A stretch of DNA of 64,000 nt from Centropus unirufus (taxonomy: Eukaryota > Chordata > Aves > Cuculiformes > Centropidae): positions 533,730-597,729 of the forward strand of contig VYZI01000129.1 of the NCBI GenBank assembly GCA_013397695.1, read 5' to 3'. The stretch's first letter is position 1. Each line of letters starts with the position of its first letter. Shown piece by piece: positions 12,084 through 24,408 of this stretch. The position numbers and the translations under genes are program-made. Under the pieces are notes generated by a model. That model was not told the origin of the DNA. It did no database searches and was given only the letters and a program-made list of their open reading frames with translations.

Positions 12084-12118
12084 TTGTTGTTTGTTTGTTT
12101 GTTTTGAATTGTTTGTTT
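12084..12118. repeat. (GTTT)n microsatellite, interrupted
   Basis: TTGTTTGTTTGTTTGTTTTG is followed by GAATTGTTTGTTTTT. The interruption suggests an ageing tetranucleotide repeat. Confidence 0.8.
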
Positions 12119-14001
12119 TTCTACATTTTTATCCTCATAAGCCCAAGAAAGGCAGATATTTTGAGCTCTGGGACACTTCTAACCACTAATTTGGCTAAAC
12201 TGAGCTATGGAATAGGAGGACTAATTGACCTTAGAGATTTTTTAACAGTATTCAGGATGGCAACCTCAACAGCTGTTCTGTCTTCACACTTTCTTGGCTC
12301 TGCTTTTCAAGTCTCAGTAAAAATGAGGCCTGATACCACACTTAGACCTTGTCTGACTACTGATACTCTGATACTTCTGTAGATTTAAGGTCAGTACCTC
12401 TCCCCAGCATAATTACAATACAACCTCGTTTATCACTAGTTCCTTAATGATACTTTCTGGTTTCCCTACACAAGTTTCGTCATTAGAGCAGCACCAGACT
12501 GCTGCTTTATCTGCCATAGTCATGAGTTCAGTAATTAGCAACATACCAGGGGCTGAAATAGCAAGGCATTATTCTCCTGTGGCTTACAGTTTATAACTGA
12601 TTCTATAAATGAAGCTTCAGTTCTCTCTAGGTCGCCTTGAAAGGGTCCTAAGAATTGTCAGATGTCTTTTTAGCATCAGAAGAGCAGTGGAGATAATTAA
12701 TTCCTTTAATAATTTCTCATTTCCCTACAAAGGTATGTATTTAAAAACAGGTATCTTTTCTTAGTTTGTTAGTTAGTCATGAAACTCAGATCTCTTCTTA
12801 GTGAATTTTTGGATATTACTGCTTCATCCATCAGCCAGAGACTCACAAACATTAAATCATAGTCTGATTCTTTAAGTGCATTAGCTAGATATGTGCAACA
12901 TGATCTACGACTGGAATAAAACTGATGAATTCTCAGACTAAGTTCTGCATAGCAAACAGTCCCCATTTTATGAGATGTTTTGGATGAACTCAGTGATATT
13001 AACCAGCTGGTACACACTAATGGGAGCTACATCTAATACTTCTGGATATTTATTTTGCTCATCTAGCAAAATAACATCACCAGTACACAGAACTGTCAAC
13101 CTTGCATTTCACTACAGGATACATACACACATCTCTGATTTGTCTGTTCTGCCTTTTTCTTCACAAGAATCAGATACTAATTTTCCATGTTTTGATTAAT
13201 ATTGCTACTTTTCCTTCAAAGACAATTTCTTTATAATCATATTTTTCATCACTTATGTCTTTTAAAGAGACAAATTCAGACTTGACAAAACTATTAACTA
13301 CTATTGTACAGTTGATAAATAGGAAAATCAACCATTACTGGAGACAAAACTGCATGATCCAGTTATGGAGATCTGTCATTCATTAAACCAAGGTATTTTC
13401 TTAAATGTTTAGCTGAGTGATATATCTCAAGGACTACTTTTAACCCACATATTGGTAGTAGTTTTGTGTTTAAAACATATTTACTAATAAATGAGATGAG
13501 ACTCTTAAAATATTTCTGAAAACATTCCACTCACGTTTATGTGGTGTATATCTTCCTACAAAAACTTCAGGTATACATTTATTGATGAACAAGCTGAAAT
13601 TTTGTTATACGAATTTTCCAGTGGCAAGTTATCTTATCTGTTTTGTTTTTTTTCTGGAACAAGCCTCATCTGCACAAATACAAATTTGTAAAACGTTAGT
13701 GACAAATCATTTGTCTTTATGTACATCTATTAATTTCTGCCTTACAAGAATATTAGCAAAATGGCACCGAAACATGAGATGAGCAGACACTACTACTGTG
13801 CATGATAGGGAACTCATCATGAACCTTAACACTGTCTTTCCTTGACCTTACAGTAAATCTACAGTAGCTTGAGTTTCTCGCCTTTGTCAGCTGATTTTAT
13901 CATTAAGTTTCTCATTTCTATTTAGATGTCTTTTTGGGGTGGGGCAGTGTGGTGTTTTTATACAAAGATAAAAGTGTCCATCAAGGTTGTCAACTGTTTG
14001 A

Positions 14002-14184
14002 AAGAGATTTGTTGAAAACGGGCAGCAGCCTTTTCAATGGATATGGCACCTGCTGCCGCACCTGTCACAGGAGGTTATTCTTCGTGTTCTGCCACACAGG
14101 CTATTAGATCAATACAGAAGTAGATTGGAAGATGCTGTAATGCCAGTAGCCAATCAGCAACTGAATAGTTTCACTTCGCTACGG
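14002..14184 (+). pseudogene. Orphan coding-like relic, unidentified protein fragment
   Basis: Seen: 61 open codons between TGA at 13999 and TAA at 14185, with no early ATG. From 14011 it reads VENGQQPFQWIWHLLPHLSQ, continuing EVILRVLPHRLLDQYRSRLE, and later MPVANQQLNSFTSLR. The periodic Leu pattern, the clustered Arg and the absence of the Phe/Ile/Asn/Lys bias of AT-rich junk frames look like genuine amphipathic-helix coding sequence, reminiscent of the start of leucine-rich-repeat or F-box/SOCS-box adaptor proteins. I cannot name the family. Upstream, another frame carries QLFERDLL just before the stop, suggesting an old frameshift near 14000. A possible donor (ACG, then GTAAAA at 14184) overlaps the stop, so it could be a decayed or alternative exon rather than a retrocopy. 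It may also be chance. Confidence 0.35.
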
Positions 14185-15784
14185 TAAAATTTTCAAATTT
14201 TTTTGTGTAATTTTGTCATACTTACATATAAATTCAAGTGGTATCTATATGGTTACAGTACACAAGTACAATTATTATGTTTGAATGTAAAATACATAGA
14301 GAGAAAAATATAATTTTACCTCTTGAGAGAATTATTTATAACACATGTACCTTGTCACTTCTCATTCCAAAAAGAGACAGATGATGGCTACATTTTTTTT
14401 TTAAACAGTACTTTTGTAAGAACATTACAACACATCCAGTAATAAAGTCAGGGAATTAAAAGAACACACAAAATCCTATGAATTCTAGAATTACATGCTG
14501 CGGTATGTTGATTGGTTTGGACCACCCTTTTATATTGTACTTTACTTTTATAAAAAAAGATCTGCTCTGGGATAGGATGTAAACTGTTGTCCTTTCTTTC
14601 AAATAGAGTATTCAGCTTCTCTGTACTTTGGGTTTTGGCAAAGGAATTGAAGATTGGGCTGGTTGAATTTTCTGCTCATGTTACGTCTGTGGGTAGTGGA
14701 GCTCAAAAAGACATCTGGGAGACCAAACCCAGTAGAACCAGATATCAATGTTAAAAAAAAAAACCTTGGAGAATTAGTCCTACTACACAATAGCTAACTG
14801 GCTTTACTTCTATTATTTAGTAGATACTAGAAAACTACTCACATGCAGTATTAATTTGTTTAAAATCCTGTTCTGCTATGTCTCCAATTTTGATTCTCAC
14901 TTGCTCAGATTCCATTGTTATTAATTAAAGACACCTAGGAGGAAGGCAAATTCAGAGATTCCATTGTTCTTTAGACATTTTCCATAATAATCTAATACTT
15001 TCCTATCATTCTCCTTACCCAAGTTCTATTCAATTATATGAAACAATGTATGCTGAAGTTTCTGAAGAATGTTGAAATTACATGACACCTTTGCCTTTTA
15101 ATTCCATTTTATCATATCAATTTGTGTCTGTTACATTAACTTATCTGTCATCCCTCTCATGGCTCCTTTAAACTTTGTATTTCAGCAGATCTGCCAGACA
15201 TATCATAATTATTCAGCCCATTTTAGTTTCACTGTTCTCAAAAGCTATAATCATATGCTGATTTAAAATGTTTCTTTTTATATTCCCTATATCAAGGAAG
15301 GGAATATTTTTAACATCGTTAAGATGCTAGCTATGTAGGTTAGCATGGAATTTAATGCAAAGTGAATGCATTGAACCCTGATCCAGTTTAGGTACTATAT
15401 GTGTTAGTGCTAGAAGTTTGAGCTTTCTAACTTTCCAGAGCTCTTTCACAAGCCGTCATTCTTCCCAGTGATCTGAGAAAGAACACATAGGAGTGTTAAT
15501 GCAAGCCTGGCCTGCATCTGTTTTATTTAGGGGCAACCTGCTCACCTGCAAGCAAAAGTGCTATGCTAGCCTCCAGCTCTGAAATGTGTTTTTCACTCTA
15601 ATTGCTTCATGTGCAAAATTCCCACAGATTTTCCTACGTATTTTTCTCGTTTAGAAGTCTATGTGCATTTGTGTCATAACAATAATAAGAAAAATAAAAA
15701 TAACCTTTCTTTATGAAGTTATACATAATTTGTTACTGTCTAAGTTTCTGTATCAGAATAAAAATGTGCATATAGGAAATGGTT

Positions 15785-17290
15785 GGCAACCTGCAACACC
15801 ACGTAGATTTATATAAGTCTATGGGTCCAGATGTGATCAACCCAAGGGTTAAAGGAGCTGGCAGAAGTACTCACAAGGACACTTCTCATAATTTATCAGC
15901 AGTTTTGGCTAACTGAGGAGGTCCTAGTTGACTGGCCGTTAGCAAACGTGATGCTCCTTTATAAGAATGGCTGGAAGGAGGATCTGATGAACTACGACCC
16001 TTTCAGCCTCACTTCAGTGCCAGGAAGCTTCCAGAGCAGTTCATCTTGAGGGCTGCCACACAGCATGTACGGGACAATCAGATGATCAGTCTCAGTGAGT
16101 ACGGATTTACAAAAAGCAGGTTCTGCCTGGCTAAATCTATCTTCTGTGTGACATGACTCACTTCGTGGATAAGGGAAAGTCTGTGGACGCTGTTTATGTG
16201 GACTTTATTAAGGGTTTGACACCAGTTCCCACAGCATTTTCCTGGAGAAAATGGCTACTAATGGTTTGGATGGGCATATTTTTTGCTGGGTAATAACCTG
16301 ACTGAATGAGCAGGCCCTCAGTGCTGTGGTGAATGGCGTTAAATGCAGTTGCCTGCCGTTCACAAGTAGCGTTTCACAGGGTTTGTTACTGGGACCAGTT
16401 CTGTTTATCAATGTTCTGAATGAGGGGATCAAGTGCACTCTCAGTTTGTTTGCAGAGGGGACAAATTTGGTCAGGAATGTTGATCTGCTAGAGGGTAGAA
16501 AGGTCCTATAGAGGGATCTGGACAGACTGGATTGATGGGCTGAGACCAACTGAGGTTTAACAAGGCCAAGTGTTGAGTCCACTAGCGTCACAACAACCTC
16601 ATAAAATGCTAAAAGCATGGGGGAGAATGGCCAGAAAGCTGTCTAGCAGAAAAGGAGCAAGAGTTGCTGGTTGACAGCCTGTTGAACATGAGCCGGTAGT
16701 GTGCCCAGGAGACCAAGAAAGCCAACAGCACCCTGGCCTATATCAGAAATGGCGGGGCCAGCAGGACTCGGGAAGTGATTGTGCCCTTGTACTTGACAGT
16801 GGTGAGGCAACACCTTGAGTACTTCATTCAGTTTTGGGACCCTCCCTACAGGAAGGACCTTGAGGTGCTGCAAAATGTGCCCAAAGATATGTAACAAAGC
16901 CAGTAAAGTGTCTACACCACAAGTCTTAGGAGGAGCAGCTGAGGGAACTGGGACTGTTTAGTCTGGAGGAGTCTGAAGGGACATCATCTCGCTTGCCGTA
17001 ACGATTCGAAAGGAGTTTCTAGCAAGGTGAATGTTGATCTCTTGTCCTAAGGAAAGAGTGATAGGATGAGAGGAAATTGCCTCAAGTTGCACCAGGGGAG
17101 GTTTATACTGGATATTAGGAAAACTTTCTTCGCTGAAAGGGTTTTCAAGGGCTGGAACAGGCTGCCCAGGGAAGCAGTGGTTATCATTCCTTAAGGTATT
17201 TAAAAGATGTTTAGATGTAGTGCTTAAAGACATGTAATTTTTGGTTGACTTGGCACTCTTAGGCTTAAGGTGGAACTGGTGATCTTAAAT
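15785..17290 (+). mobile_element. CR1 LINE fragment, sense orientation, about 1.5 kb
   Basis: Seen: it starts inside the RT region (SMGPDVINPRV-like near 15820, then LAEVLT, YQQFWLTEEV and SLTSVPG equivalents to 16025). It continues through a decayed IFCVT...DKGKSVDAVYVDF stretch at 16140-16205 and LLLGPVLF near 16384. The 3' UTR carries GCTGGAACAGGCTGCCCAGG at 17152-17171. The terminal repeats are lost near 17290. Frameshifts and stops are numerous. Open frames on the minus strand across 16208-17233 are shadows of this element. Confidence 0.9.
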
Positions 17291-17307
17291 TTTTTTTACA
17301 AACTAAA

Positions 17308-17371
17308 GATCCAATCCATTTCTATTATTCAATTAATATGATCCAATCAATTTCTATTATTTAATTAATAT
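17308..17371. repeat. 32-bp tandem duplication
   Basis: Two adjacent 32-bp units start with GATCCAATC at 17308 and 17340 and both end AATTAATAT. They differ at only two bases (CCATTT versus CAATTT, TTCAATT versus TTTAATT). The pair sits directly beside the 3' end of the CR1 copy. Confidence 0.88.
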
Positions 17372-20300
17372 ATTGACGTGTAACAATCTACATATGTAAG
17401 TACATTGTATATACACATATTTAAATTTGTAAAATACTTTCACAAACACACGGAGAAACATTCAGACATGTTTCTCACACATTCTGTACTCTTGATATAG
17501 ATATAGATATATATGTTCTGTACTACCAAAGTGAACTATTTTTAGTTCAGCTATACTGAAAAATATTTTTTCTATTTTGAGAATATTGATTTTTAACTTC
17601 ACATCGTCAAATATTTAGCTTTCAGGTCAATAATCCTTAGTATCCGTCTCACTAAAATGCCATATCTGTGTAGTATACAATGTTTCTTTTCTATTTAATC
17701 TCTGTGTAGATATATAACAAAGTCAACATTTTTTTTATATCATACTTTCAAACCTGTCATAATGTATCATAACAATTCAGAATGATCAGAAAATTTGGAA
17801 TAATATGTAGCTAACTTTCAATCAGTCTTTTATAAAATGAAGCTCATCTCATGTAAGTAAAATGGTGAGAATGGAAGGAAAAATCTACCTTAGGTATTCT
17901 CTTCTAACAGTAAAATCTGTAAGATAAATTTTAGAAGTAACATAAGGAATAAATTTTATTCAACTGCAAATTATTACAATTTAGTATGAGAAAAATGCAC
18001 AATATTTTAGCATCTGTGGCCCATTTATAAATAAATGGGATTCACAAAGTGTGAAATAGTTGTTTATATGCCATAATATGCAAAGAGTTTAAACAAGTTA
18101 ATGTATGACAAATCACAGACTTAAGTTTTACATCCACCATAATGTATTTATGCAACATTCAGCAAACCTCCTAGTATTGTACCACACATTGTATTAAAAA
18201 TACTTAAAGTGTATCTGAAGAGCATAGAAGTGGGACTGACTAGGTGACGGGGCATTTCAGCCTTCATAGAAATTAAGGTTTAAGGAAGTCTACTACTTTA
18301 ATAATTTAATGTTACTAAGTAGAAATTCTTCACATTTTCATTTGTTTTATTATGCGGTTTTAGCCAAATGAAACTAAGATCAATTAAGCCAGTCTTTTAA
18401 ACTGGGTCACCTTATTTCCATTTCTGAGATCTTTTCCCTTGATTTTTTTTGCTTTATATTTTTTATGTTATCAGTTGAGATGAAGAACATTTTTAAAACC
18501 CTCCAATAACATAAAATAATCATAATGATTTCAAATTATGTTTTGATAATAATTTTAAAGACTACTATGAGAAATTAGTTAATAGAATCCTGTAGTATCT
18601 GAAAGTAGGAAGCGTCTCACTAGCTTCTTTTTATAAAAATTGACAATTGGACTTTTCAAGTAGATTGCATACAGGGACATATCTATGTGAAAGCCTTTTC
18701 ACTGAAAATTGTAATTCACAGTAATAAGAAATACTTTGTACAAAGGAGAAAATAAACCCCTTAGTGACAACCGTATATTTCCTAAAAATGTGATTAGGTT
18801 TAGCTTTTAAAAATAATGTTCATAATATAGTTAGGATATTGTTGTCCTAGTAAAAAGAGTAATTATAGGCACCAGCTCCTTACCCATGATGGAGTAAACT
18901 TCCCTTTTGAAATGACAATTATGTTCAGCCTTCTAACCATCAAAAGTGTTTCAGTAATATTTAAATAGTTTTTAGACTTTGTATCATCCCTCCATACAGA
19001 GGTTCGTTTTGCCTGATATTCTCAAGGCTAGTTTACTGCAGATTGGATCACAGTATTGGGAATAAAATTCTTGGCATACATGGCAATGATAGTAGATTTT
19101 GTTAGGTAGTGCTAGGTATATAGAAGCCACCTTGTGAACAGTATCCATGACAATCAGTAACTTCTGTCATTCAGAGTTTCAAAGTGGGTTCATGAGCAGC
19201 ATATGCTTCTGAGGCTGATCACCAACATTATCTTCTGTCTTTGAAAAAGTAAATGGAATAGAACACAGATTTCTGGGTCAGGGAAGCCACTGTTTCCCCA
19301 GTAACTCACAAGAACTCAAAAGTTTTCTGCTTTTGTTAATTTATATCATTGTTTTTTGTTCAGGTTATGTATATGTTGGTTTAATTTGTAGATTTTTGGA
19401 CCATTTGAGCTATATAGTATTCATGCTTACTTTTGTCAGTGTAGCTAAGAGTACTGCTTTGGCATCCTTAAATGTCATTTGCGCTCTAGGTCCTGAGGAG
19501 CTTAAAAAGATTATGTTTAATTTCCTTTGAAGAACAGCAAACAAAATATAGGAAGAATTCTATGCAGCTGGTGTTCTGCATTTACATTGTAAAGCAGCTA
19601 GTGCAATTATTGAATTTACTTACACCTTGCTTTTAAATCCCTATGTTGAATCTATTCAAAATAAATCATAACGATCAACCTCTGTAGTTTCAAATTACAA
19701 AGGTTTGTAGAATCATAAGAACCCCCCTATCAAGACTTTTATTTGATAAGCTATTATTTGATATAACATTAGGTGCATCCCAAATGCACAGGTTGCTCTT
19801 CAAAGATACTCTTACATGCCCTGGAGTTAAGTAATTCTAAGGGATTATTTGCAGCATTCAGGAAGTGTTAAGACTTCCACTTTGGCAGTCACTTCAGCTT
19901 AGTGGAGGAAGTAAAGAGGTTCCCTCAAGTGAAGAACTGCTCATCAGCAGTGATAAATTCTGACAATAGTCACTGGGATCTAGACCAAAGAAAGGGGTGT
20001 AACAGAGGGGATACACTACTGCATTCTACTGCAAGGGCTCTAGTCCTGTAGTTGAGAAACATTGTTCGAACAAAACCATCTACATTTAAATTCTATGGCA
20101 CAATATGTGAAAGTTCAACCACTATCTCCTATCTAAGACTGGAGAGAAAAAAATAGCATTAAATGTGGATGTTGAATGATTTTCCTTGTTCATAATAGCT
20201 ATAATACTTCTGGATAGCTTTGATCAAACTTGACCCTTATTGAAGTTAAAATAATGTGGATTCTCAAACTTCATCTTGCTAAGGAAAGATAACCTATATT

Positions 20301-23300
20301 TAAGGAAAAATGACTCTTTCTTGGTACGTTTCAGGAACTCTTATCCTTTGACTGTGGTCTCTGCTTTTATGGGCATTACAGTAAGATAGAGAAACTATCG
20401 GCTAAATATTACCTGTAAGTCTTAAGTTTTTTCTCAAATGAGTCATATCTGTACATATGTAAAAACAGTAGTGTGCTTTTGAAAGTAAAAGAATAACTGC
20501 TAAAATGCTGTGACATGTGCCCACAAGTAAAGGAAGTTATAGGATAGAGAGGGTGAGAAGGAGAGGAATATGGGAGGGGTGTGGGGTGAGGGACATTGTA
20601 GGGTCAGTACTGGATGACCAAAAGTGGGTGCCTGGTGAGGAAAACAGAGAATAAGAATCAAGTAGGATACCTGATCAAGAATCTGAGATCATTCGGGATG
20701 ACATGTTTAAAAATAAGACCTGAAATGGTACAACATGTGACTGATCTTGAAGAAAAGAGTGCCTGTATTCTTCCCTGTTTCATTTCAGTTTCTGCCACTG
20801 TATTAATCCTAAAAATCTCCATATTTACCTTGATGGAAACAAGACAAAATACCTTCTCACAAGTAAGGCAGTAGTTCTACTAAATGTTATGTAGGCTTAC
20901 CACTTTACCCTTTGACCATCTCTGATTTTAACAGACTTTTAGATTTGTGAGCAAAAGTGGATTAGCCACCTCAGGCCTCTGACCAGAAGTGTCTTCTTTC
21001 AAGTAGTCAGTAAATCTTTCTATGTGGTTATGGAAAACATAAAATGACTTCATAAGCCAATCCTATTTTTTCCTTTGATGTCACATGGGTCACTTTGAAA
21101 TAAAGACTGAACTGATTACTCAATACTCTTGAGATAATTTTCCCTGATTAACAGTAAGCTGCCTTGTGGCTTGACTTGGCCCCATCAACAGTTTGTCATG
21201 CATGCTATTTTTTTCTGTTCTTGAAAATAAAGATGCAACATATTTTTCCCTATTAGAAAGTACACAGTGTGGATTTGGAGCAAATTCTCTCCAGTAATTG
21301 TTATCTCACCTTTGCTTCAAAAGTTAGAGGTAACTTAAATGCCTTTATATACCTTCTTAGTATTGGCCATGTGTGCAGAACTAAACAGCTGATAATGAAA
21401 GCCTGTTACCACAAAAAGACAAGCAGGATAGCTGAAGAGGTGTTGAACATTTCCTGCATATTTAAATAGATTGAGAACATTCCAGAGCAAAAGAGTCTTT
21501 TAATTTCTTATTGTTTGGAAATAGCTGCTCCCCAACTAGAGCTTTTAACCTAGGGCATTATTTTATATATTGTGAGGGAGGTAAGGGGTCTAGACTCCCT
21601 TGGCATAATTTATCATAGAGAATTTTTTTCCCTTCCAAGTTGGGCAGGTGTAAGGTTGTTAATCCTTACTCACATCATGGCTTGCATTTTAGCAAACTGT
21701 CATATATTCAAAATATTGAAGAAACTCTGCATTGTAAAGTATCAAAACATTTACTTAAATGGCATCTCAGTCATTGTCACAAGCATTTATTGTACCAATA
21801 AGTCTAAAAATTTAATTTGAGAGTAACTGCGTTTAGAAATAGTCAGTGGTCAGAATTTGTTTAGTAACAAAATAAATGAGTCCGGAATGTTTGAAGGGGA
21901 TAAAACACACTGAAGATACTAATTTTAGAAATATGAGTTAAAAGTCTGTGCTGTCTTCAATCATAGACAGAGGAATGCAAGAATCAGACAGTTATTCTTT
22001 TGGCAAAACAGCAGGTGTCTTCCAGCTTAGGGCTTCTGCCATGGGTGACAGTGTATCATCAAATGCTTGAGCATCTCTATGTACTTGCTGGACTAAGTAT
22101 TCTCACTTTCTTCTGGTTTCCTAGTTTTTAGTCTGACTATTCAAATGCTGATGTTTTTATTCCCATTTGTATAATTCAGAATATTGACAAATACCCTAAT
22201 ATTTAGCATTTCCCCTTAATTGTCGGGGACTACTGAATGTTTTAAAATACCAATATTCATGTCACAATTTTGTTCAGGCTTCTTAATGATCTCTTAAAAC
22301 TATTTAGAAAAAGTGTTAAACATGTACAGTGCAATAGCACATTTAACAGCATATTTCATTTTAGTAAGTACTTATTTCAGTGAAATAACTGGGATAGAAC
22401 CATATCTTAAAGGAAAGCTTAAACCAGTGATTATCTAAAATATCTTCTGTAGATCTGGTCTTAATGATTACATCTTAAAAATTGAAGGACATGCATTTTT
22501 CTAGTAAATTTTTCCTTCTTTTTGTGTACAGATACCATCATGTTCATTCTTCTCTAATCTCTTTAAAGATAGTTTCCTTGGTAACCTTGTTTTTTAATGT
22601 ATGCAGGGACTTAATATTTACATAAGGATGGGGATACTTGGAAAAAAAATGTGTAAAGATCATTGTACTTCAATTCAAAATTTTGAAGTATGAGATACGT
22701 TTGCCTTCAATATTGTGCGTATATCACAGCTATTTCTGGAAAGGATGAAATTTTACTTAATGAAGACTTGCAGCAGATGACTTTGCATATATTTATCTTT
22801 GTAAGTATTGGTAAAAATAATAGGTCTTTTGTTGGTGAGAAGAATGTAATTGCTTATATAGTTTAGCATAAAAGCACTCTAAGAATTGGAATTTTAAACA
22901 AGGGGCACGCTTAATTATTTTTGTTAGGGAAAGGAACACAGATTATTTTCTTCTGGACATGCAGCAAATCTTAAGTGCTATTTATATACAGAGACAACTG
23001 GGTAAAAGCCTTTTCTGAAAATACAATGTTGGGACTTGACTGGGAAAATTTTCTCTTCTGTTTCCCTTTCTTCTCCATTCCCTTCCCTGATAAATAAGTG
23101 ATCTTTTGCCCTATGTGATATTGGAGAATCTGGTACATTATTCTGATTCTGAAAGGCATGTTTCAGATTTCATATTATATAATGGTTTAGTAGTTCCTCT
23201 GAACGATAACCTCGGAATCAGGTTTTTCAGTTCTTCTGAAGCCTGTGGCTTCTGTGAGTCCTTTTCATATAAGCAGAGTATATTTCAATACACTGTAGAA

Positions 23301-24069
23301 AACTCAAGACTTCCAAATCTGAAAGACAGTCATTCTTTGAAACTATACACCCGTATGTTAGGCATTCTGAAAGTTGTGCCTGATTAGCCCACCTATATCT
23401 GCATGAGTCCTCACAATATTTAGAAGGAGAATCACTACTAGTTTGGCCATCACTACGGTAGCTTTTCACTGTGTCTCTATGACATCTGGTAAACAATGTG
23501 CTGTAAATCTGATTATAATAGAGGTTCTTTTAGAGACCATAAGGCATCCATATTTTACTAAATACATATTAGTATATTGGAATTCAAAATTCCATGTCTT
23601 GAGATTTGAAATTAAAAAACAAAGAACCTGATTATTAGGTTTAGGAGTTGACTGCATTTACATTTATTTTTCGTTAGTTTATATTTGAAAGATGTAGGGG
23701 GAAGAAGTGAAGGTGTTTTTTTTACCCACATCATGTTTTAAAGTGGGTGTATCTATTATTGTACCTATTTCTTAAATTACTTATTCTTTCTAAAATATGT
23801 TAGACATTTTTTCTTCTAATGATAATTTTCCCTTATTTATTCTTCCTTTTTTCTTAACCTTAAATATATAAAGCAAATAGTGTCATTCAAGGATACTGTG
23901 TGTGCAACACATTTAGATATTAATTTTAACAGTACATATATATAAATGTATATAAAAAAGCCCCACACACGTGTGTTTAAGTATATATTTCATAGAAAAG
24001 CAAATCCTTTGTATAATGCTACAAACACTTACTAATAGTTGGAGTAATTACTAGTAAGGGGAAACATTA
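17372..24069 (+). other. AT-rich intron segment
   Basis: No exon, RNA gene or transposon was recognised over this 6.7 kb. Small items are an alternating AT/GATA run near 17495-17513, a perfect 9-bp stem hairpin at 18020-18039 (CCCATTTAT / ATAAATGGG) and ACACACGTGTGT at 23965-23976. Open frames here look random, with no conserved motifs. Confidence 0.55.
18020..18039. repeat. Short inverted repeat
   Basis: CCCATTTAT and ATAAATGGG form a perfect 9-bp stem with a 2-nt loop. There is no T-run, and in this context it is probably incidental. Confidence 0.7.
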
Positions 24070-24408
24070 CTGCTGCCTACAACTACCTAAAAGGAGGTTG
24101 TAGTGACGTGGGTGCTGGTCCCTTCTCCCAAGTGACAGGGGACAGGACGAGGGGGAATGGCCTCAAGCAGTGCCAAAGGAGGTTCAGGTTGGAGATTAGG
24201 AAGAAGTTTTTCAGTGAAAGGGTCATCAATTGCTGGAACAGGCTGCCCAGGGATGTGGTGGAAACACCATCCCTGGATGTATTTAGGATGTGGGTAAATG
24301 AGGTGCTTAGGGATATGGTTTAGTGGCAGACAGATGCAGTTGGACTTTATGATCTCAGAGGTCTTTCTTTTCCAACCTAGTAATTCTGCAATTCTGTGAT
24401 TCTGTAAT
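24070..24408 (+). mobile_element. CR1 3' end, sense orientation, heavily 5'-truncated
   Basis: A compact, comparatively well preserved CR1 3' segment. AACTACCTAAAAGGAGGTTG at 24081-24100 is followed by the region encoding [21 protein letters not shown] and [14 protein letters not shown]. The CR1-type tail comes next, with repeated AATTCTGTGATTCTG motifs at 24388-24405. The reading frame 24108-24323 is intact, which suggests a younger insertion than the other copies. Confidence 0.93.

Larger units (their letters stand above)
10740..15784 (+). other. Start of the long downstream intron
   Basis: This begins at the GTAAGT donor of exon C. It holds a GTTT microsatellite at 12084-12118 and the coding-like relic at 14002-14184. 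The open frame at 12071-12382 has no recognisable domain and overlaps the microsatellite, so it is not called. The remainder is AT-rich intron with nothing recognised. Confidence 0.65.

Noticed and set aside
12071..12382. Open frame of 103 codons
   Set aside because: It begins in a GTTT microsatellite, has no recognisable domain, and its hydrophobic start is due to T-rich sequence.
23965..23976. ACACACGTGTGT with a central E-box
   Set aside because: A short alternating purine-pyrimidine palindrome next to TA-rich simple sequence; likely incidental.
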